DNA of 9,678 nucleotides from Thioalkalivibrio sp. (GTDB taxonomy: Bacteria > Pseudomonadota > Gammaproteobacteria > Ectothiorhodospirales > Ectothiorhodospiraceae), in the NCBI GenBank assembly GCA_007119005.1, contig SKQM01000031.1:1-9678 (forward strand), in the 5' to 3' direction. The notes below the pieces were generated by a model, which did no database searches, had not been told where the DNA came from, and saw nothing but the letters and a program-made list of their open reading frames with translations. Position numbers and translations under genes: made by a program. Of the stretch, positions 1 through 6,905 are shown one piece after another (within the stretch, counting starts at the first letter, position 1; every line of letters starts with the position of its first letter).

Positions 1-2368
1 CATGGCGCAGCCGTTCTCGATGCGCTACATGCTCGTGGACGGTCAGGGCAACTTCGGTTCGGTGGACGGCGACGCACCCGCGGCGATGCGCTACACCGAA
101 GTGCGCATGGCGCGCATCGCGCAGGAGCTTCTGTCCGACATCGACCGCGAGACGGTCGACTTCATCGACAACTACGACGGCTCCGAGCGCGAGCCTTCGG
201 TGCTGCCGGCCAGGTTCCCGAACCTGCTGGTCAACGGATCCGCCGGCATCGCGGTGGGCATGGCCACGAACGTTCCGCCGCACAACCTCGGCGAGGTCGT
301 GGACGCCTGCGTGGCGCTGATCGATGACCCGGACATCAGCATCGACGGGCTGATGGAGCACCTCCCGGGTCCGGATTTTCCCACGGCGGCCATCATCAAT
401 GGTGCAGACGGCATCCGCGATGCCTACCGCACCGGTCGCGGGCGCGTGTACATCCGTTCGCGTACGCACACCGAGCCGCTGGAAGGGGGGCAGCGCGAGG
501 CGATCATCGTCACCGAACTGCCTTACCAGGTGAACAAGGCACGGCTGATCGAGAAGATCGCCGAACTGGTCAAGGAAAAGAAACTCGAGGGCATCAGCGA
601 ACTGCGCGATGAGTCCGACAAGGACGGCATGCGCATCGTGATCGAACTCAGGCGCGGCGAGATCCCCGAGGTCGTGCTGAACCACCTGTTCATGCACACT
701 CAGATGCAGAACGTGTTCGGCATCAACATGGTCGCGCTGGTGGACGGCCAGCCGAAACTGCTCGACCTGCGACAGATCCTGGACGCCTTCCTGCGCCATC
801 GTCGCGAGGTGGTTACCCGGCGCACGATCTTCGACCTGCGCAAGGCGCGCGAACGCGCTCATGTGCTGGAGGGGCTTGCGGTTGCGCTCGCGAACATCGA
901 CGCGGTGATCGCACTGATCCGGGCGGCGCCCAACCCGGCCGAGGCGAAGGCCGGGCTGCTGGCACGGACCTGGGAACCGGGCGCCGTCACGGCGATGCTG
1001 GACCGCGCCGGCGCGGACGCATCGCGGCCCGAGGACCTCGCGCGGGAGTTCGGCCTGTCCGAACAGGGCTACCGGCTGTCCGAGGCTCAGGCACAGGCCA
1101 TCCTCGACCTGCGTCTCCACCGGCTGACCGGGCTCGAGCAGGAAAAGATCCTGGAGGAATACCGGGGCCTGCTGGATCTGATCGAGGACCTTCTGGACAT
1201 CCTGCGTTCGGGCGAACGCCTGCAGCAGGAGATCCGCAACGAACTCCTCGCGGTGCGCGAGCAGTACAACGACACGCGCCGGACCGAGATCCGCGCCGCG
1301 CATGCCAACCTGACGCTGGCCGACCTCATTGGCGAAGAGGACGTGGTGGTCACGCTGTCACACGCGGGCTACGTGAAGTACCAGCCGGTCACCGCCTATC
1401 GTGCCCAGCGCCGGGGCGGTCGGGGCAAGGCCGCAACCAGCTTCCGGGAAGAGGATTTCATCGATCGCCTCGTGGTGGCCAACACGCACGACACGATTCT
1501 CTGCTTCTCGAGCCGCGGCCGCGTCTACTGGATCAAGGTGTACGAGCTGCCGCAGGGCAGTCGGGCGGCACGCGGCAAACCCATCGTCAACCTGCTTCCG
1601 CTGGAGCCCGGAGAACGCATCAACGCCATTCTCCCGGTCCAGGGCTATGCCGAAGACCAGTTCGTGTTCATGGTGACCACAGCCGGCACCGTGAAAAAGA
1701 CGCCGCTGACCGACTTCTCGCGACCGCGCAGCACGGGCATCATTGCCGTCGATCTGCGTGAAGGGGATCGGCTCGTCGATGTCGCCCTGACCGACGGGAA
1801 CCGGGACGTGATGCTGGTCACCTCCGCCGGCAAGGCGGTACGCTTCTCCGAGACCGATGTGCGCGCAATGGGTCGCGCCGCCTGTGGCGTGCGCGGTGTG
1901 CGCATGGAGACGCCGCACGAGGTCATCGCACTGCTGATCGTGGACGAGGGCGCCGCGTTGTTCGCGAGCGAGTTCGGATACGGCAAACGCACGCGCTTCG
2001 ACGAGTTCCCGGCGCACCGGCGGGGCGGACAGGGCGTGATCGCCATCCAGTGCGGGGGCCGGAACGGCAAACTCGTCGGTGCGGCGCGCGTGCTCGACGA
2101 CCAGGAGGTGATGCTGATCACCGACGGGGGCACCCTCGTGCGGACGCCGGTGGATCAGATTCCGCTGATCGGGCGCAATACCCAGGGCGTGCGGCTGATC
2201 CGGCTTGCGGAAGACGAACGACTGGTGGAGCTTGCGCGCGTCGAACGCCTGCAGGGCGAAGACGAGCCCGAAGACGGGAACGGGGGCGACGACCCGGAAC
2301 CGGATGCATCAATACCCAGGGGAGACGCCGGGGCCGAGCCGCCCGCGGCCAATGGAGACCAGGAATGA
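1..2368 (+). CDS. gyrA: DNA gyrase subunit A, 5'-truncated by the window edge
   Basis: GyrA is the breakage-reunion subunit of DNA gyrase (A2B2), which introduces negative supercoils using ATP hydrolysed by GyrB. The reading frame is already open at the left edge; base 1 is the last base of a codon, and the visible part (788 residues from base 2) begins at the position of E. coli Met92, so about 91 residues are missing. The catalytic tyrosine (E. coli Tyr122) is visible residue 31, TAC at 92-94, in the context AAMRYTE. Tower and coiled-coil regions follow, with motifs such as [17 protein letters not shown] and [17 protein letters not shown]. The GyrA-box QRRGGRG at 1406-1426 begins the DNA-wrapping pinwheel and separates gyrase from ParC (topoisomerase IV). 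The last ~39 residues are acidic and Pro/Gly-rich, as in other proteobacterial GyrA tails. The main quinolone-resistance positions (E. coli 83 and 87) lie outside the window. The stop codon overlaps the serC start. Identity is certain. Confidence 0.98.
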   Translation, partial: MAQPFSMRYMLVDGQGNFGSVDGDAPAAMRYTEVRMARIAQELLSDIDRETVDFIDNYDGSEREPSVLPARFPNLLVNGSAGIAVGMATNVPPHNLGEVVDACVALIDDPDISIDGLMEHLPGPDFPTAAIINGADGIRDAYRTGRGRVYIRSRTHTEPLEGGQREAIIVTELPYQVNKARLIEKIAELVKEKKLEGISELRDESDKDGMRIVIELRRGEIPEVVLNHLFMHTQMQNVFGINMVALVDGQPKLLDLRQILDAFLRHRREVVTRRTIFDLRKARERAHVLEGLAVALANIDAVIALIRAAPNPAEAKAGLLARTWEPGAVTAMLDRAGADASRPEDLAREFGLSEQGYRLSEAQAQAILDLRLHRLTGLEQEKILEEYRGLLDLIEDLLDILRSGERLQQEIRNELLAVREQYNDTRRTEIRAAHANLTLADLIGEEDVVVTLSHAGYVKYQPVTAYRAQRRGGRGKAATSFREEDFIDRLVVANTHDTILCFSSRGRVYWIKVYELPQGSRAARGKPIVNLLPLEPGERINAILPVQGYAEDQFVFMVTTAGTVKKTPLTDFSRPRSTGIIAVDLREGDRLVDVALTDGNRDVMLVTSAGKAVRFSETDVRAMGRAACGVRGVRMETPHEVIALLIVDEGAALFASEFGYGKRTRFDEFPAHRRGGQGVIAIQCGGRNGKLVGAARVLDDQEVMLITDGGTLVRTPVDQIPLIGRNTQGVRLIRLAEDERLVELARVERLQGEDEPEDGNGGDDPEPDASIPRGDAGAEPPAANGDQE
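2354..2358 (+). promoter_or_regulatory. Ribosome binding site of serC
   Basis: GGAGA lies inside the last codons of gyrA, six bases before the serC ATG at 2365. It is one of the few good Shine-Dalgarno matches in the cluster. It supports this start rather than the upstream in-frame extension of the same open frame, which has no SerC homology. Confidence 0.7.
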
Positions 2369-3447
2369 ATCGAGTGTTCAACTTCAGCGCGGGTCCCGCC
2401 GCGCTTCCGGAGCCGGTGCTCGAGCGGGCCCGTGCGGAGTGGATGGATTTCCGCGGCTCCGGTATGTCGGTGATGGAGATGAGCCACCGCGGTAAGGTAT
2501 TCATGGAAGTGGCGGAAAAAGCAGAAAAAGACCTTCGCGCGCTGCTCGCCGTTCCAGATGAATACGCGGTGCTGTTCCTGCAGGGAGGCGCGACCGGCCA
2601 GTTCGCGGCGGTGCCCCTGAACCTCCAGCCCGGCGGTCAGGCGATGGATTACGTGGACACGGGTGCCTGGTCGGGGAAGGCCCTCAAGGAGGCACAGAAA
2701 TACGGTCCGGTGAACGTGGTCGCGAGCAGCAAGGACAGCGGCTACACCTCGATTCCCGACCCGGCCGGCTGGCGCCTGGATCCCGGCGCAGCCTACGTGC
2801 ACTTCACGCCGAACGAAACCATCGGGGGCGTGGAGTTCCACTACGTGCCCGAAACCGGAGCCGTGCCGCTGGTCGCCGACATGTCCTCCACCATTCTGTC
2901 ACGGCCGCTGGACGTGTCGCGCTTCGGGGTGATCTACGCGGGTGCGCAGAAGAATATCGGGCCTGCCGGGCTCACCCTGGTGATCGTGCGCAGGGACCTG
3001 CTGGAGCGCGAGAGGGGTCCCGTGCCCGCGGTCCTCGACTACGCGCTGCAGGCGCAGAACGATTCCATGTACAACACGCCGCCGACGCTGGCCTGGTATC
3101 TGTCGGGCCTGGTGTTCGAGTGGCTGCTGGAGCAGGGTGGTCTGGCGGCAATGGCCGAGGTCAACCGGCGCAAGGCCGGAAAGCTCTACCACTTCATCGA
3201 CAACTCCGAGTTCTACCGCAACCCCGTCGAGGTCTCCGCGCGCTCCTGGATGAACGTGCCGTTCATCCTGGCCGATGCCGCGCTGGACGGCGGGTTCCTG
3301 AAGCAGGCGACGGAGGCCGGGCTGTCCGGGCTCAAGGGACACCGTGCGGTGGGAGGCATGCGGGCGAGCATCTACAATGCGGTTCCGGAAGCCGCGGTGG
3401 ATACCCTGATCGAGTTCATGGCCGACTTCGAGCAACGTCATGCCTGA
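2365..3447 (+). CDS. serC: Phosphoserine aminotransferase
   Basis: SerC is a cytoplasmic PLP enzyme of the class V aminotransferase fold. It converts 3-phosphohydroxypyruvate plus glutamate to phosphoserine plus 2-oxoglutarate; the same enzyme acts on 3-hydroxy-4-phosphohydroxybutanoate in PLP biosynthesis (pdxF role). The protein is 360 residues, the usual family length. It starts [15 protein letters not shown], the canonical SerC N-terminus, followed by SHRGK (His41-Arg42) and QGGATGQF (73-80). Other landmarks are the stacking Trp102, Asp172, the PLP Schiff-base lysine Lys196 in [11 protein letters not shown], and Asn237-Thr238 (MYNTPPT), contributed across the dimer. C-terminal GMRASIYNA binds the substrate carboxylate in homologues. 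The ATG overlaps the gyrA stop (ATGA), so translation is probably coupled to gyrA. With serA immediately downstream, the first two serine-biosynthesis enzymes are co-expressed. Confidence 0.97.
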   Translation: MNRVFNFSAGPAALPEPVLERARAEWMDFRGSGMSVMEMSHRGKVFMEVAEKAEKDLRALLAVPDEYAVLFLQGGATGQFAAVPLNLQPGGQAMDYVDTGAWSGKALKEAQKYGPVNVVASSKDSGYTSIPDPAGWRLDPGAAYVHFTPNETIGGVEFHYVPETGAVPLVADMSSTILSRPLDVSRFGVIYAGAQKNIGPAGLTLVIVRRDLLERERGPVPAVLDYALQAQNDSMYNTPPTLAWYLSGLVFEWLLEQGGLAAMAEVNRRKAGKLYHFIDNSEFYRNPVEVSARSWMNVPFILADAALDGGFLKQATEAGLSGLKGHRAVGGMRASIYNAVPEAAVDTLIEFMADFEQRHA

Positions 3448-3460
3448 GCAGAGCGCATCC

Positions 3461-4624
3461 ATGTTCCGCATCCAGACCTTCAACAACATCGCGGTGCGCG
3501 GCCTCGACCGATTCCCCCGGGAGAACTACGAGGTCGCCTCGGGACTCACCGATCCCGACGCCATCATGCTGCGTTCGCATAACCTGCACCAGACGCCGAT
3601 CCCCGACTCGGTCAAGGCCGTCGGTCGGGCGGGCAGCGGTGTCAACAACATTCCGGTCGAAGCCCTGTCGGCCCGTGGTGTCGCGATCTTCAATGCCCCC
3701 GGGGCAAACGCGAATGCGGTCAAGGAGCTGGTCGTTGCCGGCATGCTGCTCGCGGCCCGGAACCTGATCCCGGCGGCAACGTACCTGAAAGGTCTGGACG
3801 CCGCGGATCCGGAGTTCGTGAAGCGGGTCGAGGACGGCAAGAAGCGCTTCGTCGGCTTCGAGCTCCCGGGGCGCACGCTCGGGGTGATCGGGTTGGGGGC
3901 GATCGGGGTGAAGATCGCCAACGCCGCCCGCGCATTGGGCATGAACGTGGTCGGCTACGATCCCAAGATCACCGTCGAAAGTGCCTGGCGCCTGGAGGCC
4001 GACGTCGAGCGTGCCCGCACGGTGGACGCAGTGGTGGCGAACGCCGATGTGATCACTTTCCACGTGCCCCTGAACGACCAGACCCGCAACGTCCTCGATG
4101 CGACGCGCGTGCAGTCACTGAAGCCGGGCGCAATCGTGATCAACCTGGCACGCGAGGGCGTGGTCGACGATGCGGCTGTCTGCGCGGCGCTGGACGAGGG
4201 GCGGATTCACGCCTTCGTCACGGACTTCCCGACCCCGGCTCTGGTGGGGCACCCGCGGGTGATCACCCTGCCGCATCTGGGTGCATCCACCGTCGAGTCG
4301 GAGGAAAACTGCGCGGTGATGATTGCCGACCAGTTGCGTGACTACCTCGAGAACGGAAACGTCCGCAACGCGGTGAACCTGCCCACGATGTCGCTGGAGC
4401 GCAAGGGCGACACCCGTCTTGCGATCGTTAACCGGAATCTTCCGGACCGGGTGGGCCAGATCTCAAGGGCGCTCGGGCAGAAGGACGTGAACATCGTGCA
4501 CATGGTCAACGAGTCCCGCGGTGATCTGGCCTACACGCTGCTGGATGTCGAGGGCGCGATCGACGCCGGCACGGCCGAGGCCATTGCCGCGATCGACGGG
4601 GTTCTCCGCGCACGGGTTCTGTAG
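3461..4624 (+). CDS. serA: D-3-phosphoglycerate dehydrogenase, short form with C-terminal ACT domain
   Basis: SerA oxidises 3-phosphoglycerate to 3-phosphohydroxypyruvate with NAD+, the step before SerC. I place the start at ATG 3461 (387 residues) because MFRIQTFNNIAVRGL resembles the usual N-terminus of this SerA subclass. An in-frame ATG at 3440 would add seven residues and overlap serC by 8 bp; neither has a strong Shine-Dalgarno. Residues are numbered from 3461. N-terminal landmarks are GRAGSGVNNIPVE and APGANANAVKELVVAG. The Rossmann loop is G144xG146xxG149, with Asp167 ending the second strand (NAD-type). Catalytic Arg231 (LAREG) and His272 (LPHLGAST) are present, but the Glu expected between them is not obvious (DFPTPALVG). 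From about residue 318 a single ACT domain follows (LAIVNRNLPDRVGQI), likely the serine-sensing part; Asn326 and Asn344 align with serine-binding Asn residues of E. coli SerA. The stop shares one base with the pheA start. Confidence 0.93.
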   Translation: MFRIQTFNNIAVRGLDRFPRENYEVASGLTDPDAIMLRSHNLHQTPIPDSVKAVGRAGSGVNNIPVEALSARGVAIFNAPGANANAVKELVVAGMLLAARNLIPAATYLKGLDAADPEFVKRVEDGKKRFVGFELPGRTLGVIGLGAIGVKIANAARALGMNVVGYDPKITVESAWRLEADVERARTVDAVVANADVITFHVPLNDQTRNVLDATRVQSLKPGAIVINLAREGVVDDAAVCAALDEGRIHAFVTDFPTPALVGHPRVITLPHLGASTVESEENCAVMIADQLRDYLENGNVRNAVNLPTMSLERKGDTRLAIVNRNLPDRVGQISRALGQKDVNIVHMVNESRGDLAYTLLDVEGAIDAGTAEAIAAIDGVLRARVL

Positions 4625-5706
4625 TGGCGGATTCGGCCGAACTGGATCAGTTGCGCGAGCGCATCGACGGCATCGATGCTGAAATCCTGCGCCTGCTGAA
4701 CGATAGGGCACGCTGCGCGATGGACGTCGCGACCGTGAAACGCCGCCAGGGCGAGACCAGTTTCTACCGGCCGGAGCGGGAAGCCGAAATCCTGCGCCAG
4801 GTGCGCGAGCAGAACACCGGGCCACTGCCGGGCGACTCGGTGGTGCGCATCTTCCGTGAGGTCATGTCGGAATGCCTGGCTCTGGAAGAGCCCCTGGTGG
4901 TGGCGTTTCTCGGCCCGGAAGGCACGTTCACCGACCTCGCCACCCGCAAGCATTTCGGGCAGGCGGCGACGTTGCAGTCGCTGGCCTCGATCGACAGCGT
5001 CTTTCGGGAGGTCGAATCGGGTCGTGCGCATTTCGGCGTCGTGCCGATTGAGAACAGCACCGAGGGCGTGGTCACGCACACCGTCGACTGCTTCCTGGAA
5101 TCGTCACTATTGATCTGTGGCGAAGTGATCCTGCCGGTGCAGCATCACCTCCTGTCCCGCTGCGAGCGCCTGGAAGATGTTCGGGTGGTGATGGCACACC
5201 CGCAGGCACTGGCCCAGTGCCGCCAGTGGCTGGACCGTGAACTGCCCGGTGTGGAGCGGCGCCATGCCTCGAGCAACGGGCGAGCGGCCCAGGATGCAGG
5301 CGGGATGCCGGGCGTAGCCGCAATTGCGAGCGAGGTGGCGGCGGAACGTTACGGGCTGCAGGTGCTGGCGAAGAACATCGAGGATCGCGGCGACAATACG
5401 ACGCGGTTCCTGGTGATCGGCCGCGTGGAAGCGCGCAGGACCGGCCGGGACCGGACCTCCATCATGCTCAGCACGGCGAACCGCCCCGGTTCGCTGTTCG
5501 GGTTGCTCAAGCCCATCGCGGACGCCGGAATCAGTCTCACTCGGATCGAGTCGAGGCCCTCGCGCTGCGTGAACTGGGATTACGTTTTCTTCCTGGATTT
5601 CATCGGCCACCGAGACGACGCGGTCGTCGCCGCCTGTCTCGAGAAACTGGGTGAGTCGGCGGAGATGGTCAAGATCCTTGGCAGTTATCCACAGGCGGCG
5701 ACGTAG
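4624..5706 (+). CDS. pheA: Bifunctional chorismate mutase / prephenate dehydratase (P-protein)
   Basis: PheA converts chorismate to prephenate and then to phenylpyruvate, the committed branch to phenylalanine. Length is 360 residues, typical of the Pseudomonas-type AroQ-PheA fusion. Residues 1-90 are the all-helical AroQ mutase domain, with Arg11, Arg28 and Lys39 at the positions of the E. coli active-site residues and a YRPERE motif near 48-53. Prephenate dehydratase runs from about 92 to 270, starting VAFLGPEGTF and including PIENSTEG and the diagnostic TTRF (259-262). The ACT domain (about 278-360) carries RPGSLFGLL and the ESRP motif (309-312), the phenylalanine-binding features behind feedback inhibition in this family. 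The start is GTG at 4624, sharing its first G with the serA stop (TAGTG); the next in-frame ATG would delete the mutase catalytic arginines, so GTG is the credible start. No strong Shine-Dalgarno is visible, which suggests coupling to serA translation. Confidence 0.96.
   Translation: MADSAELDQLRERIDGIDAEILRLLNDRARCAMDVATVKRRQGETSFYRPEREAEILRQVREQNTGPLPGDSVVRIFREVMSECLALEEPLVVAFLGPEGTFTDLATRKHFGQAATLQSLASIDSVFREVESGRAHFGVVPIENSTEGVVTHTVDCFLESSLLICGEVILPVQHHLLSRCERLEDVRVVMAHPQALAQCRQWLDRELPGVERRHASSNGRAAQDAGGMPGVAAIASEVAAERYGLQVLAKNIEDRGDNTTRFLVIGRVEARRTGRDRTSIMLSTANRPGSLFGLLKPIADAGISLTRIESRPSRCVNWDYVFFLDFIGHRDDAVVAACLEKLGESAEMVKILGSYPQAAT
5685..5693 (+). other. Perfect DnaA-box consensus match (TTATCCACA)
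   Basis: TTATCCACA matches the strong DnaA-binding consensus TTATNCACA exactly. It lies within the last codons of pheA and encodes part of the conserved C-terminal GSYPQ stretch, so codon choice may explain it. I noticed no second box nearby, so this is not an origin. Binding by DnaA is unproven. Confidence 0.3.
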
Positions 5707-5733
5707 ACCGATGCGCGGATGTCCAATGCAGAC

Positions 5734-5764
5734 TGGCCGCCAGGGCGCGCTGCCGTGGCGGCCA
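5734..5764 (+). terminator. Perfect 9-bp inverted repeat in the pheA-hisC gap; possible terminator or attenuator hairpin
   Basis: TGGCCGCCA at 5734-5742 is the exact reverse complement of TGGCGGCCA at 5756-5764. Inside, after one G/G mismatch, GGC (5744-5746) can pair with GCC (5752-5754) around a five-base loop (GCGCT), so the RNA could form a very stable 31-nt hairpin. The downstream sequence TCGTTTACC is only weakly U-rich, so as a rho-independent terminator it would be leaky. It lies in the only intergenic gap of the cluster, 27 bases after the pheA stop and 22 before the hisC ATG. It may tune hisC-tyrA-aroA-cmk expression relative to the upstream genes, or stabilise a processed mRNA end. 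The structure is seen; the function is inferred. Confidence 0.4.
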
Positions 5765-5773
5765 TCGTTTACC

Positions 5774-5779
5774 GGAAGG
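5774..5779 (+). promoter_or_regulatory. Ribosome binding site of hisC
   Basis: GGAAGG sits seven bases before the hisC ATG at 5787, a near-consensus Shine-Dalgarno at good spacing. Unlike the other internal genes, hisC does not overlap its upstream neighbour, so it appears to rely on independent initiation. Confidence 0.7.
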
Positions 5780-5786
5780 CAGAAAC

Positions 5787-6905
5787 ATGGCTGATTTCGC
5801 GGCACTGGCGGTACCCGGTGTACAGGCACTGCGCCCCTATGAGCCGGGTAAGCCGGTCGAGACCCTGGAGCGCGAACTGGGAATCCGGGAGGCGGTGAAG
5901 CTCGCCTCGAACGAGAACCCCCTGGGTCCCAGCCCGCGGGCGGTGGAGGCCCTGCGCAACGCACTGGGAAACCTCCACATTTACCCGGATGGCAATGGTT
6001 TTGCGCTGAAACAGGCACTGGCGGACCGGCACGGGGTGAGCCCCGCGCAGGTGACGCTGGGCAACGGGTCCAACGAGATTCTGGAACTCGTCGCCCGGAC
6101 CTGGCTCGCGCCCGGCCGCAACGCGGTCTATTCGCGCCACGCCTTTGCGGTCTACCCGCTGGTGGTGCAGGCAGTGTCCGCCGAGGGGCGTGCGGCGCCG
6201 GCGCGCCCCGCGGAATCGGATCAGCCGTACGGTCATGACCTCGACGCGATGGCCGCGCTCATCGACGCCGACACCCGGGTGGTGTTCGTCGCCAACCCGA
6301 ACAATCCCACCGGGACCTGGCTGAGTGCCCAAGCGCTCGAGCGCTTTGTCGCGCGGGTCCCGGCCGAGACCCTGGTCGTGGTGGACGAGGCCTATGCCGA
6401 GTATGTCGAGGAGCCGGACTACCCGGACACGACGCAGTGGCTGGAACGCTTCCCGAACCTTCTGGTGACCCGCACCTTCTCGAAGATCCACGGTCTGGCC
6501 GGTCTTCGGCTGGGCTATTCCATCTGCTCGGCGATGGTGGCGGAGTTACTGAACCGGGTCAGGCAGCCGTTCAACGTGAATGCGCTTGCGCAGGTCGCGG
6601 GTCTTGCGGCACTTGGCGATACCGCACACGTTGCGGAAAGCGTGCGTGTGAATCGCGAGGGCCTGCGACAGGTGGAGGCGGGTCTGCGGGAGCGCGGACT
6701 CGGTTGCATTCCCTCGGTTGGCAACTTTCTCACCTTCGACGTGCGCGAAGCTCCGGGTCCGGTCTACGAACGCCTGCTGCGCCAGGGCGTGATCGTGCGG
6801 CCGGTGGCGAACTACGGCCTGACCACGCATCTGCGCGTAACCATCGGTACGCCGAGTGAGAACGGGCGCTTTCTGCAGGCGCTCGACGCCGTGCTGAAGC
6901 CGTGA
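5787..6905 (+). CDS. hisC: Histidinol-phosphate / aromatic aminotransferase
   Basis: This is a class I/II PLP aminotransferase of the HisC family (372 residues, normal length). HisC converts imidazole acetol phosphate and glutamate to histidinol phosphate, and members encoded in aromatic operons also transaminate phenylpyruvate, 4-hydroxyphenylpyruvate or prephenate. Signatures in order: SNENPLGPSP (41-50), YPDGNG, GNGSNEILE, the NPNNPTG loop (170-176), DEAYAEY with Asp200 and Tyr203 for the PLP ring, the Schiff-base Lys233 in TFSKIHGLAGLRLGY with Arg241 for the phosphate, and Arg350 near the C-terminus for the substrate carboxylate. Its place between pheA and tyrA, away from visible his genes, suggests that its main job is the Phe/Tyr transamination step (hisHb of the Pseudomonas supraoperon). 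Whether it also serves histidine synthesis depends on a second hisC elsewhere. The start has a clear Shine-Dalgarno; the stop overlaps tyrA by four bases. Confidence 0.94.
   Translation: MADFAALAVPGVQALRPYEPGKPVETLERELGIREAVKLASNENPLGPSPRAVEALRNALGNLHIYPDGNGFALKQALADRHGVSPAQVTLGNGSNEILELVARTWLAPGRNAVYSRHAFAVYPLVVQAVSAEGRAAPARPAESDQPYGHDLDAMAALIDADTRVVFVANPNNPTGTWLSAQALERFVARVPAETLVVVDEAYAEYVEEPDYPDTTQWLERFPNLLVTRTFSKIHGLAGLRLGYSICSAMVAELLNRVRQPFNVNALAQVAGLAALGDTAHVAESVRVNREGLRQVEAGLRERGLGCIPSVGNFLTFDVREAPGPVYERLLRQGVIVRPVANYGLTTHLRVTIGTPSENGRFLQALDAVLKP

Noticed and set aside
736..743. GCTGGTGG, identical to the E. coli Chi sequence
   Set aside because: It is made of common codons in a GC-rich gene, and the Chi sequence of this organism is unknown; no significance can be assigned.
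2050..2364. Upstream in-frame extension of serC within gyrA
   Set aside because: The translation is Arg/Gly-rich noise from an alternate frame of gyrA; the SerC N-terminus begins at 2365 with a Shine-Dalgarno.
2512..2532. Two AAAAA runs in serC, considered as a frameshift site
   Set aside because: They are five-A runs (Glu-Lys codons), short of the A AAA AAG slippery heptamer, and the SerC frame is intact on both sides.
5711..5794. 27-codon open frame in the pheA-hisC gap, considered as an attenuator leader peptide
   Set aside because: It has single Trp, Phe and His codons with no run of regulatory codons and no good Shine-Dalgarno, and it overlaps the hisC start. It spans the hairpin, but I see no alternative pairing arrangement typical of attenuators.
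5107..6018. Long open frame on the minus strand (about 300 codons) opposite pheA-hisC
   Set aside because: It lies opposite two well-conserved genes; its Arg/Pro/His-rich translation has no recognisable domain. Long antisense frames are expected in GC-rich coding DNA.
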